Source: CAZJJK01 sp964546285 | GTDB lineage: Bacteria > Spirochaetota > Spirochaetia > Treponematales > Breznakiellaceae | DNA: 64,000 nt | NCBI GenBank assembly: GCA_964546285.1 | Contig: CAZJJK010000001.1 | Span: 1 to 64,000 of the forward strand | Direction of reading: 5' to 3' | In this document: piece by piece, positions 8,192 through 15,743 of the stretch | Numbering within the stretch: position 1 is the first letter of the stretch | Layout: each line of letters opens with the position of its first letter | Translations under genes and position numbers: made by a program | Notes under the pieces: generated by a model | The model's database searches: none | Told to the model about the DNA's origin: nothing | The model's input: the letters and a program-made list of their open reading frames with translations, nothing else

Positions 8192-9333
8192 GTCATATCG
8201 ATTTCGCTTAAGCAATCGACTAAAAATCGGTTCAGCATATCAAGACCCCTATCGTTCAAGGCCACCGTGTTTGATTCTATTAAGCCCCGGCGTGACCACG
8301 TATCCAGGCTTTGCCCAATAAAATTTTGGATAGGCCATTTAAAATAGTGATAAATTTTTTCAACGGGGGGCCCCGCGCGTAGGCGAAACCCCATTATAAT
8401 TATTTCTTTTAAGAGCTTAAGGGAGTCAATCGTTTCTTTCTCCTCTTTCGCTCCAGAAAACCACAGATCCACATCCCTTGGTTCGCTTAAACGAACCCCG
8501 CGCGGGGAAAAGGGACGCAAAAGCTGTGATACCGCGGCCGGACCGCCCGCTATCCAATTCTCCATATTCCAATACCGAAGATTATGAACGCTTTCCTCTC
8601 CTGGGTAGGCGAAATTAGATATTTCATAACGTTTTAGGCCATGGCTATAAAGACACTTCGCTCCAGCTTCCCAGATCTCGGCGGCCGCTTCATTATCTGG
8701 AATTTCGATTAAGCCAGCGGCCACTCTTTGTCCTAAAGCTGTTTCTTTTTCTATAGTCAACTCATATAAAGAGATATGTTTCGCTCCACAATCAAGTAAA
8801 TATTCTATATCCCGACAGAGCGTTTCACGGCTTTGACCCGGTAAACCGGCCATAAGATCCGCCGAAAAACTCCCCGCAAAGCGATTGCCGATTAAGCTCG
8901 CGGCTTCTCGCGCCGCTCTCACCGAACCACGCCGGCCTATCAAGCGACGGGCGTTTTCATCCAAGCTCTGTACGCCAAGACTAATTCTAGTAAGCCCAGC
9001 GGCGGCGCAAACTTCTATTGTTTCCAAATCAATCGATTCTGGATTTGCCTCTACGCTAATTTCAGCGTCAGAACTTATACGGCAATCCAATAAAGCCCGC
9101 AACAGCTTTTCCAATCGTTTTGGGCCAAGCAGCGATGGCGTACCGCCGCCAATATATACGCTGGGACAGCTAGTGATTGTATGTATTTGTATTTTATTTT
9201 GTACATCATGAAGTATTTTATCAATATATATGTCTAATCTTGCGTCGTTTTTACGCGTCTCAATAGAATAGAAATCGCAATAATCGCAGAGACTAGCGCA
9301 GAAGGGAACATGTATATATATTGACGCTTTCAC
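8161..9333 (-). CDS. hemW: HemW-like radical SAM protein (coproporphyrinogen III oxidase family)
   Basis: A 390-residue radical SAM protein. The [4Fe-4S] motif is Cys12-x3-Cys16-x2-Cys19 within HVPFCASLCDYCDFY. The SAM-binding stretch YIGGGTPSLL and the EANPES segment follow, with a HemN_C-like domain at the C-terminus. HemW proteins are haem chaperones or haem-trafficking proteins and, unlike true HemN, lack the extra N-terminal Cys of the CxxxCxxCxC motif, as here. The start is GTG. It is the last gene of an operon with two signal peptidases, 17 bases after the second, and its 3' end overlaps the helicase gene convergently. No other haem genes are nearby, so the physiological role is inferred only from family. 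Confidence 0.87.
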   Translation of the reverse strand: MKASIYIHVPFCASLCDYCDFYSIETRKNDARLDIYIDKILHDVQNKIQIHTITSCPSVYIGGGTPSLLGPKRLEKLLRALLDCRISSDAEISVEANPESIDLETIEVCAAAGLTRISLGVQSLDENARRLIGRRGSVRAAREAASLIGNRFAGSFSADLMAGLPGQSRETLCRDIEYLLDCGAKHISLYELTIEKETALGQRVAAGLIEIPDNEAAAEIWEAGAKCLYSHGLKRYEISNFAYPGEESVHNLRYWNMENWIAGGPAAVSQLLRPFSPRGVRLSEPRDVDLWFSGAKEEKETIDSLKLLKEIIIMGFRLRAGPPVEKIYHYFKWPIQNFIGQSLDTWSRRGLIESNTVALNDRGLDMLNRFLVDCLSEIDMTYPKYEESRR

Positions 9334-9350
9334 GGTTTATGCCTAAACCG

Positions 9351-10070
9351 TTACAGTATTCCAAAACGGGAAAAAGGCCAATAACGGAAAACCAGCTTGC
9401 CCACTATCCTCTTTCTCGAAACAGCGCCCCAAGTTCGTGAATCGGCTTGAGCGGATCGCTGGTCTGATAGAATAAAAAATTCTTTATCCCCTAATTCCAA
9501 TTCAGAAAAAGATGAGGACATAGGCATTGCGTCTTGCCAACCATCAGGCAACGGATCTTGCGCTATATCGTAAGAGCGCTTTGACAACTCAAACTCTGTT
9601 AAAGCGTACGTACCATCACTTTGCTTAACGCGAGCGACATAGTTAGACATTGATACGCTATCGCCCGGCAAGCCGACAACACGCTTTACGCTATACTGCC
9701 TATCCATGGCAAAACAGCGCTGCGCGGTAAAAAAACGTACAAACGCGTCCGCTAAACCGATTTTCCAAGTAAAATTTGGCAGGGAGGCCTCAACCAATAC
9801 AAGATCGCCCCGCTCCGGCGCTGTTTCACTAAGGGAAATATCCGTAAACGGCAGCTTAAAACCATATGACGCCATAAAAACGATAACCCGATCGCCACTT
9901 TTTAAAAGCGGCTCCATCGTGTCGTTTTTAATCACGATACTCGTAATTAAACAGTTAAGGACAAAGTAAACAAGAACGACCAATGATAGGATAGCGGCAA
10001 AAAAACGTAAAATTCCGCCTCGGCGTTTACGTTGGTCCGCGTAGGATAATCTTCGCTTTCGATCAAACAC
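9351..10070 (-). CDS. Type I signal peptidase paralogue with Thr in place of the catalytic Ser
   Basis: A 239-residue S26-family membrane protein: a basic N-terminus, one transmembrane segment (residues 20-45) and a periplasmic domain. Box B reads NDTMEPLLKSGD, so the usual nucleophile Ser of the SMxP motif is Thr51 (codon ACG). The general-base Lys is kept in VKRVVGLPGD (Lys129), and box E is present in modified form (SDQRSAQADSRTWG). It lies 13 bases after a second signal peptidase gene whose Ser is intact. It could be a Thr-dependent peptidase, one with altered specificity, or an inactive partner. The tandem arrangement suggests duplication. Genuine S26 fold: confident; activity: open. Confidence 0.85.
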   Translation of the reverse strand: MFDRKRRLSYADQRKRRGGILRFFAAILSLVVLVYFVLNCLITSIVIKNDTMEPLLKSGDRVIVFMASYGFKLPFTDISLSETAPERGDLVLVEASLPNFTWKIGLADAFVRFFTAQRCFAMDRQYSVKRVVGLPGDSVSMSNYVARVKQSDGTYALTEFELSKRSYDIAQDPLPDGWQDAMPMSSSFSELELGDKEFFILSDQRSAQADSRTWGAVSRKRIVGKLVFRYWPFSRFGIL

Positions 10071-10083
10071 GACGTTCCCTACA

Positions 10084-11070
10084 TCAATGAATTGAGCCGA
10101 CTCGACTTAAAGGCCAGTAAATAAAGACGCCTTGTCCAAGAACTTTTTTTGTGCTCACTGGGCCAAAAATCCTGGCATCGTTAGAATTATCACGATTATC
10201 CCCCATTGGGAAGATAGACCCTTCAGGAACATACCAGCCAAGCTTTTCTTTCGCCAATTGAACCGCGTAATTAGCGTCATGAGGAAAAGCGGCGCGCAAT
10301 ATTTCAAGCCGAGCGCGCTTTCTCGCGAAATAATCGGTATAGACAAGAGAAGCTGTCGCGGAAGCTTCCCGCAACATAGCGTCAGGCGCGCGGAGACGTA
10401 ATTCGGCGTACGCGCTAGCGCGAGCGCCGGCGATTATTCCCGTGTACGCGTCCTCTGGAACAAGCCGGTTAACGGGATGGGTATCGCCAAGCGCCTTCAA
10501 ATAATCTCGCTCGGCTATCCAGTCAGTTTCACCGGAAAAGCGGTAATACATTTCGCCTCGGTCAATCCGCAGCCGATCATTCCCCATACCGACCGCCCTC
10601 TTAATAAGAAAATGAGCCCTTGGTTCGCCATTTTCGTCACGATCAATATCAACCATAGACAGGGTAAGCATATACACAACGCGTTGAACGATATCAAACA
10701 CCGTCCCCCTGGATATATACGCTGGATTCTCGAAAATAATGACTTGTCCACGTTTGACTTTAATAGGACTAGGCAGTTTCGCTATACCAGGAAGAAGCTC
10801 AGGACCATAGATAAGCTTATTGACAAACACCCTATCGCCCACAAGCAGGGTATCGATCATTGACCCCGATGGAATCTGATACGCTTGGAAAATATATTGA
10901 TTTACGAGCAACACAACGCCGGCTGCCCAGACAAAGGCTTCCAACCAATCCAAGATCGGGTTTTTTGCCTTCTGCTTTTCCCGCTTAATTCTTCGGGTCC
11001 GCCTACGCCTTGTCAAATAGCGTTCGGTTATTTCCTGTACTCGGTCAAAAAACCCCATCGTTCTTGTCAT
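10084..11070 (-). CDS. lepB: Type I signal peptidase
   Basis: Removes signal peptides from exported proteins at the outer face of the cytoplasmic membrane. From the ATG at 11070 it has 328 residues: an Arg/Lys-rich cytoplasmic N-terminus, one transmembrane segment, then box B with the nucleophile Ser70 in IPSGSMIDTLLVGD and the Lys dyad partner Lys157 in IKRAVGMGND. Box E is MGDNRDNSNDARIFG. A long insertion between boxes D and E makes it larger than most Gram-positive enzymes. The frame stays open to 11226, but that extension overlaps the divergent FGE-like gene and its promoter. A TTGTCA/TACGTT promoter-like pair ends six bases before 11070; ATG 11058 is an alternative start. Confidence 0.9.
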   Translation of the reverse strand: MTRTMGFFDRVQEITERYLTRRRRTRRIKREKQKAKNPILDWLEAFVWAAGVVLLVNQYIFQAYQIPSGSMIDTLLVGDRVFVNKLIYGPELLPGIAKLPSPIKVKRGQVIIFENPAYISRGTVFDIVQRVVYMLTLSMVDIDRDENGEPRAHFLIKRAVGMGNDRLRIDRGEMYYRFSGETDWIAERDYLKALGDTHPVNRLVPEDAYTGIIAGARASAYAELRLRAPDAMLREASATASLVYTDYFARKRARLEILRAAFPHDANYAVQLAKEKLGWYVPEGSIFPMGDNRDNSNDARIFGPVSTKKVLGQGVFIYWPLSRVGSIH

Positions 11071-11098
11071 CGGCGAAACGTACCATGAAGCGCCAACG

Positions 11099-11127
11099 TT
11101 GACAAGGCCGAAGAGCCTTCCTATAAT
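11099..11127 (+). promoter_or_regulatory. Consensus sigma70 promoter, leaderless, for the PEGA/FGE gene
   Basis: TTGACA (11099-11104) and TATAAT (11122-11127) are both exact consensus hexamers with a 17-base spacer. The ATG at 11135 comes seven bases after the -10 box, so the predicted start site coincides with the start codon. The same TTGACA read on the minus strand (TTGTCA) serves as a possible -35 for lepB. Confidence 0.8.
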
Positions 11128-11134
11128 GCGCGCC

Positions 11135-12610
11135 ATGCCAATAAACGGAAAAACCGAAGCGCCCCCCGTAAGCGACGAGGTGTATCTCAAGCCGCTTTTC
11201 GGCATAAGACCTGGTGTATACCTCACTGTTATATATGGCCTTGTCTTAGCCGTCGTTTTATGTGCCCTGATTATTCTACCTGGTATAATTCGTCCCGGCA
11301 GTCTTGTTAGTTTTGGATCCGAACCTTATGGTTGCGCGGTCCGCTTGAACGACACATATATTGGCACAACCCCCTTCAGCGCTTTCGTGCCAAGCGGCCA
11401 AGCTCGTTTTACCTTTCACTCGCCTGGCTTTACCGTAGCGGAAACAGCGGAGACAATAGGATCCAGACCTTTATTTTCTCTGTTTTTTCCGCTTCAACGT
11501 TCCGTCAGCGCAAACTTGCGCTGCGAAGACCCTGTAAGCACCCTTGGCATCGCCGCCGCCGAGTTTTCCGCCTGGACGGCTGTCGGCGAGAGTGGTGGAG
11601 CGTATCCCGTACCACGAACCATATCAGACGCGGTATATCGCTTAGGGCCATATACCGCCGATCCAAAAAACTCGCTTGCTTTCACGAATATTTTACGCAC
11701 CTTAGCTCGCCGCGCTGACAGCCGGGGCTCCATAAACGAATTGTGCCGTTCTTGGTTTTTAAGCATTGGAGCTGGTCAAGCTCTGTCGCCAACTGCCGCG
11801 CTAAATAGTCTTAGGCAGCTCGTTGAATATATATCTGAGGCAGAGGGGTCCGCCAATTGGCTAAATTCTGTTTTTGGCGACGCTCTACCCGCTGAAATAC
11901 GCGAAAGCGCTTGGTTTATTGCATCAACACGAAATATTTCTTCTAGCGAGGCCGAGATCGTAACGACCGAGTCCGAGACAAAGCGGGAGATACAGCTTGC
12001 CGATAGGCTTTTTGTTCACATAAAGGGCGGCACCATAAAACCGGAGGGCTTTATCAACGCCAGTCCCATCCCCTCTTTTTGGATAGCCGCTAAAGAAACG
12101 GAAATGGATAATTGGGCAGCTTTTATCGCGGACAATCCCGAATGGGGCGAGGACCAAGCGGAAACGCTTAAACGAAAGGGCTTGATTGGTGATGGTTATC
12201 TAGAGACGTGGGATGATCCCTCCTACCCCTCGCCATCACAATCCGGAGTATCCTGGGAAGCCGCCTCCGCCTATTGCCGTTGGCTGAGCGCCCGGTTACC
12301 CGCTGAGTTAAGCGCTTATACCGTTCGCCTTCCCTCGGAAATTGAGTGGGAATACGCCGCGTCTATCAATACGCCTTCCGTCCAAGGACTGATGGGCGGG
12401 CTATGGGAATGGTGTCATAACTCCTATGTCCCCTTCCCTTATCTACCGGCTTATGGAGAGGATTTCAGCGGCGATAAAGCTGTGCGCGGCGGTTCTTGGA
12501 TCAATGCCGCCGGTAGCGTAAAAAGCGGCACCCGCGCGTCCTTAGCTTCGGATACCTGTTCACCCTTTGTCGGTTTTCGACCGGTTATCGTCGCGGAATC
12601 GGCCTTATGA
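11135..12610 (+). CDS. Membrane protein with PEGA and formylglycine-generating-enzyme-like domains
   Basis: A 491-residue protein. It has one transmembrane helix near residues 20-45, a PEGA domain (GSEPYGCAVRLNDTYIGTTP) just outside the membrane, a helical middle, and a C-terminal FGE-sulfatase/SUMF1-like domain with SWEAASAYCRWLSARLP, LPSEIEWEYAA, GLWEWCHN and AVRGGSWIN. The Cys pair that binds copper in true formylglycine-generating enzymes is not evident, so this is probably a binding or scaffold domain rather than a sulfatase activator. The open frame begins at 11099, but the perfect promoter at 11099-11127 makes the ATG at 11135 the likely start. Its stop overlaps the smpB start by four bases. 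Confidence 0.8.
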   Translation: MPINGKTEAPPVSDEVYLKPLFGIRPGVYLTVIYGLVLAVVLCALIILPGIIRPGSLVSFGSEPYGCAVRLNDTYIGTTPFSAFVPSGQARFTFHSPGFTVAETAETIGSRPLFSLFFPLQRSVSANLRCEDPVSTLGIAAAEFSAWTAVGESGGAYPVPRTISDAVYRLGPYTADPKNSLAFTNILRTLARRADSRGSINELCRSWFLSIGAGQALSPTAALNSLRQLVEYISEAEGSANWLNSVFGDALPAEIRESAWFIASTRNISSSEAEIVTTESETKREIQLADRLFVHIKGGTIKPEGFINASPIPSFWIAAKETEMDNWAAFIADNPEWGEDQAETLKRKGLIGDGYLETWDDPSYPSPSQSGVSWEAASAYCRWLSARLPAELSAYTVRLPSEIEWEYAASINTPSVQGLMGGLWEWCHNSYVPFPYLPAYGEDFSGDKAVRGGSWINAAGSVKSGTRASLASDTCSPFVGFRPVIVAESAL

Positions 12611-13062
12611 GCGACGGGCGTAAGATAATTGCATCTAATCGACGAGCCCGTTTTGATTACGCCATAGAAGAAAGTATAGAATGCGGTATAGAGCTAGTCG
12701 GCACCGAAATAAAATCCGTAAAGGATGGGAAAATCTCTTTTCCAGACGCGTGGGCGGAAATAGCGGATGGCGAAGTTTGGCTTCGTTCCTGTAGCATAGC
12801 CGAAAATCCTTATTCATCGATTTTTAATCATGATCCCGATAGAAAAAAGAAGCTTTTGCTCCATCGTGACGAAATAAAGCGCTTGATTCGGAAAACGCTT
12901 GAAAAAGGCTATACCCTTATCCCTTTAGCGTTTTATCTTAAAAAGGGCCGCGTAAAAGTGGAATTGGGTATTTGTAAAGGTAAAAAAGCATACGACAAAA
13001 GGGCCGATATACGGGAACGCGATGTAAAACGAGAGTTGGCCAGGGATTTTCGTAACACTTAA
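12607..13062 (+). CDS. smpB: SsrA-binding protein SmpB
   Basis: A 151-residue cytoplasmic RNA-binding protein that brings tmRNA to stalled ribosomes for trans-translation. Diagnostic segments are the N-terminal NRRARFDYAIEESIECGIELVGTEIKS region, FPDAWAEI, the KKGRVKVELGICKGKKAYDKR core and the C-terminal basic tail that reaches into the decoding centre. Length is typical. The ATG overlaps the preceding FGE-like gene (ATGA), so the two are co-transcribed. The tmRNA gene itself was not found in this window. Confidence 0.96.
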   Translation: MSDGRKIIASNRRARFDYAIEESIECGIELVGTEIKSVKDGKISFPDAWAEIADGEVWLRSCSIAENPYSSIFNHDPDRKKKLLLHRDEIKRLIRKTLEKGYTLIPLAFYLKKGRVKVELGICKGKKAYDKRADIRERDVKRELARDFRNT

Positions 13063-13069
13063 AACAAGC

Positions 13070-13098
13070 TTGTTTACGGCGGCCAAGCGAGCTATAGT
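13070..13098 (+). promoter_or_regulatory. Putative leaderless promoter of the 13105 gene
   Basis: TTGTTT (13070-13075), a 17-base spacer and TATAGT (13093-13098) are followed by six bases and the ATG at 13105. The promoter lies in the short gap after smpB and there is no Shine-Dalgarno sequence before the ATG. Confidence 0.55.
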
Positions 13099-13104
13099 TA
13101 GAAT

Positions 13105-13986
13105 ATGAAGAAGCTCCTCTACATAACACTTTTACTTTCAGGCGCCTTTTTGTCAGCTCAAAGCGTACGACCGGTTTTATCCGTCTTGCCCTTTGATTAT
13201 CAGGGAGTCGGTGAAGACGAGACCAAAACCATAGAAAAACTCGTCCAATCGTATATTTCCGAATTCGATGTTTTCCGTCTGATCGCTACGTCAGACCGTG
13301 ATAGAATTTTATCAGAAAGAGAATTCGCTATATCCGTTCAAAGTGACCCCAGTTCCTTAAGCGCCATAGGCGATCTTCTTTCAGCCGATTATTTACTGAA
13401 CGGCAGTGTCGGCGCCGTCGGCGATAATCGCGTAATTACCTTAAGTGTCATTAAAGTAAAAACCGGTGAAAAGAAAAGCTTGTCATCGGTACATCGTAGT
13501 ATCAGCGAACTGGCTCTTGGAACGCGGGATCTAGTGGCGCGTCTTTTTGAGCGAGGGGAGGAAGTGAGCGCTGAGCTTCCCGCCGAAGAGTCGCAAAGCG
13601 TCATACCGACAGAGACGGATATTATTGGGAATTGGCGTGGGGACAAAGGCGTGGAAGCCATAAAGATTTTACGCGGCGGTCGCGCGTTTGCTCTATTAAG
13701 CTCAAATGCCCAGATGGAATTGAGCTATACCATTGTTGGTACGGAAATTCGCTTTACACAGAATTCGCCGAACACCATACTCTTTTACCACCCGGTACCC
13801 TATAAAATAGCCGCGCAATTGGTTGATATAGCGAAGCCGATGGAATGGCGTTTTCAATTGGCGGCTAAGGGCATGGTGCTCCGAGGAACAAAATCATCAA
13901 GCGCCGTCCGTTACGATCAGGATAGGATTATAGAGGTCATGCACGGGGCTTCACGAGAAGCCGAATGGACACGTTTATCGTCCTAG
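13105..13986 (+). CDS. Exported protein with a CsgG/TolB-like N-terminal domain
   Basis: A 293-residue protein with a clear signal peptide (MKKLLYITLLLSGAFLSAQ), probably cleaved after the SAQ. Residues 22-140 (VLPFDYQGVGEDETKTIE, then SEREFAISVQSD and GDLLSADYLLNGSV) resemble the CsgG/LpoB/TolB-N type of domain common in spirochaete periplasmic proteins that sense or build envelope complexes. The C-terminal half is a small beta-rich domain (DIIGNWRGDKG) reminiscent of lipocalin-like modules. No catalytic motif is seen. It probably has its own leaderless promoter and is followed by hairpins that separate it from the convergent membrane-protein gene. Family assignment is tentative. Confidence 0.7.
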   Translation: MKKLLYITLLLSGAFLSAQSVRPVLSVLPFDYQGVGEDETKTIEKLVQSYISEFDVFRLIATSDRDRILSEREFAISVQSDPSSLSAIGDLLSADYLLNGSVGAVGDNRVITLSVIKVKTGEKKSLSSVHRSISELALGTRDLVARLFERGEEVSAELPAEESQSVIPTETDIIGNWRGDKGVEAIKILRGGRAFALLSSNAQMELSYTIVGTEIRFTQNSPNTILFYHPVPYKIAAQLVDIAKPMEWRFQLAAKGMVLRGTKSSSAVRYDQDRIIEVMHGASREAEWTRLSS

Positions 13987-13994
13987 CTTTCGCT

Positions 13995-14028
13995 TTTCCC
14001 GCGAAAGTCGCTTGGCTTTCACGGGAAA
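13995..14028. terminator. Bidirectional hairpin between convergent genes
   Basis: TTTCCCGCGAAAG (13995-14007) and CTTTCACGGGAAA (14016-14028) pair at 12 of 13 positions with an 8-base loop, just after the stop at 13986. A second perfect repeat, CAATCAAT (14070-14077) and ATTGATTG (14088-14095), follows and would serve the convergent gene ending at 14126. Confidence 0.6.
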
Positions 14029-14125
14029 CAGTCGCTGTTTCATCTCGAATAATTATCTTTATATAATAGCAATCAATACTCTTTTTCATTGATTGTTAGG
14101 TTAGTAATACCTAAAATCGCCTCGC

Positions 14126-15097
14126 TTAATAACTGATTTTTAAGCCTATACCTATACCCTCTATCGGTCCATTGGGATCGGTGACTATCGTCTCAATATA
14201 CCTCAGGGTGGAAAGTATCGTTTCAAGCCAAAAGCGCAACGCGATAGCGCGTCTCGGATTGCCTGTTTTCTCGCTGATAGCGCCAGCATAGGCTGAAAAG
14301 AGCATATCGCTAATCAGGGTATTATCGTTTCCGGCTATCGTGGAGTTAAGAGTTTCCCTTCCTAATAACAAATACGGACTAATGCTTATTCCAGCTTGAA
14401 CGGCCAGAGCCGCCGCCGGACCCGATCTTTCCTGTGTTAAGCCATGGATAAGGCTTTCAGCGGCGACCGCGCCGCCTAAGGCCGCGAAACCGGCACTCAG
14501 CGCGCGTATCGCGAGCGCGCCAGCTGGCCGCCAGTAATAGCCTAAAAGATATCGGCTGTCAGAGTCCATATAATCTTGGAAGATCATTGGCGGTAAACTT
14601 ATAAGTCGCGCCGCGCTAATGGCCAAAAGCGGGGCTAGGACAAAACCATCCAGCATAATAGCTGGATCAAAGGGTGAAGCGAAAAGCAAGCCTATCCCCG
14701 CCTCCGCGTCATGCCCCCCACTTAACTCATCGCGATGAGCCGTCCATTGGCTAGCGCCCCACAAACCAAGACCTAATAACGATAAACTCCGACCAGCCCA
14801 AAACCGGGCTTCTTGATCAGGCCTAAGCGGCTCGGACAATTCATCGCTATCGATCACGGTAGACCAGTAGAGAGCCTGGCCAACGCCTAAAAGCTGAAGC
14901 GAGCACAGCGCCGCCAACGCTTCGGCCCGCCTGTTATGTATTATTTGGCCATAACCCGGCATAAGCGCGTTAAGACTAAGTACGGTGGCATAGGAAGACT
15001 CTGCCGTTTCCGCATTGACGATAGGCGCGGCGCTAGTTACTAAAATGAGAACCGCGATAAGCGAAATATTGATTCTATTTACCAAAAAACCTAACAT
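14126..15097 (-). CDS. Multi-pass membrane protein of unknown function
   Basis: A 323-residue protein from the ATG at 15097. The N-terminus is a signal-anchor (LVNRINISLIAVLILVTSAAP), followed by several hydrophobic stretches rich in Ala, Leu and Gly (for example LNALMPGYGQIIHNRRAEALAA, reminiscent of DUF5683-type membrane proteins). No enzymatic motif is seen. It overlaps the end of the ftsB-like gene by 23 bases and follows it in the same operon. The frame is open to 15163, but the later ATG gives a sensible signal-anchor and a weak SD (GGAC). Function unknown. Confidence 0.65.
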   Translation of the reverse strand: MLGFLVNRINISLIAVLILVTSAAPIVNAETAESSYATVLSLNALMPGYGQIIHNRRAEALAALCSLQLLGVGQALYWSTVIDSDELSEPLRPDQEARFWAGRSLSLLGLGLWGASQWTAHRDELSGGHDAEAGIGLLFASPFDPAIMLDGFVLAPLLAISAARLISLPPMIFQDYMDSDSRYLLGYYWRPAGALAIRALSAGFAALGGAVAAESLIHGLTQERSGPAAALAVQAGISISPYLLLGRETLNSTIAGNDNTLISDMLFSAYAGAISEKTGNPRRAIALRFWLETILSTLRYIETIVTDPNGPIEGIGIGLKISY

Positions 15098-15536
15098 TTC
15101 TTGTCTGTCCACTGGCGGCGCCTCTCCGCGCCCATGATAGCACCCAATAGACCAAACCCGCAAATAGGGCGATAAGCCTAAGCTGCTTTGGCGGAATAGC
15201 TGGTGGATAAGCTATTGAAAGCTTTTCACCGACTTGAAAACTTTGGCGCGCGGCTAGCGGTAAACCGGAGATTCGTACAAATTTTTCATTTGACCGCGCG
15301 AAACCCAGCTCTCGAGCGAGTACGGCGATTACCTCGGGATCACCGCGTAAAGCGGCCAAATCATCGGCAAGAGACTCGTTAATGGTTCTTAGCTTAGCAA
15401 TATTCTCTTCCAACCTTTTTTGTTCCTCGCGCAATAAGCGATAGGTAAAAAGGCCAGATGCGCCAAAAAGCAAAGAAAATAGCCCATACACGCCAAGTCC
15501 AAAACAAAGGGCGAAAAACGCGCGACGTAGTTTCAT
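15075..15536 (-). CDS. ftsB: FtsB/DivIC-family septum formation protein
   Basis: A 153-residue bitopic membrane protein. The short basic N-terminus (MKLRR), a single transmembrane helix and an immediate coiled coil (LLREEQKRLEENIAKLRTIN) are the FtsB/DivIC layout. The motif LARELGFARSNEKFVRI matches the family segment in which a conserved Glu and Gly precede a short beta strand. These proteins join FtsL and FtsQ/DivIB at the division septum. A second hydrophobic segment near the C-terminus (LRLIALFAGLVYWVLSW) is unusual for the family. It is followed by an overlapping membrane protein gene and preceded, four bases upstream, by the stop of a short coding-like fragment. Confidence 0.75.
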   Translation of the reverse strand: MKLRRAFFALCFGLGVYGLFSLLFGASGLFTYRLLREEQKRLEENIAKLRTINESLADDLAALRGDPEVIAVLARELGFARSNEKFVRISGLPLAARQSFQVGEKLSIAYPPAIPPKQLRLIALFAGLVYWVLSWARRGAASGQTRNVRFFGK

Positions 15537-15540
15537 CGCT

Positions 15541-15666
15541 CTATTTACGGATGCCTATCCCTTCTACTTGAGAGCCAAGCGCTTTGTATTCCAAATTGCC
15601 GCGATTCACGGGGCCATTAGGACCGATTGAGCGATATCCATTATTGACAATAAGAAATAGCGTGGT
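15541..15666 (-). pseudogene. Coding-like fragment directly upstream of ftsB
   Basis: An open frame of about 41 codons ends in a TAG four bases before the ftsB ATG. It has no ATG, and a TAG closes it upstream at 15667-15669. The peptide (NNGYRSIGPNGPVNRGN, then EYKALGSQVEGIGIRK) looks protein-like, with codon use like its neighbours. It may be the 3' remnant of a gene once in operon with ftsB, or chance. No family recognised. Confidence 0.35.
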
Positions 15667-15673
15667 CTACATT
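15644..15673 (+). promoter_or_regulatory. Possible promoter of the acidic-protein operon
   Basis: An exact TTGACA (15644-15649) is followed after 18 bases by TACATT (15668-15673). Transcription would start near 15680, leaving a leader of about 60 bases with an SD (GGGAGAG) before the ATG at 15744. The -10 match is only partial. Confidence 0.35.
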
Positions 15674-15743
15674 ATTAAAATAAATAATAAAATAGCTTAG
15701 TTCAGCCGATACTAAGAAGACAGTAGTCTTTTGGGAGAGCGTA

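Noticed and set aside
11058..11226. Long N-terminal extension of lepB
   Set aside because: It would overlap the divergent gene and its perfect promoter, and precedes the conserved cytoplasmic N-terminus.
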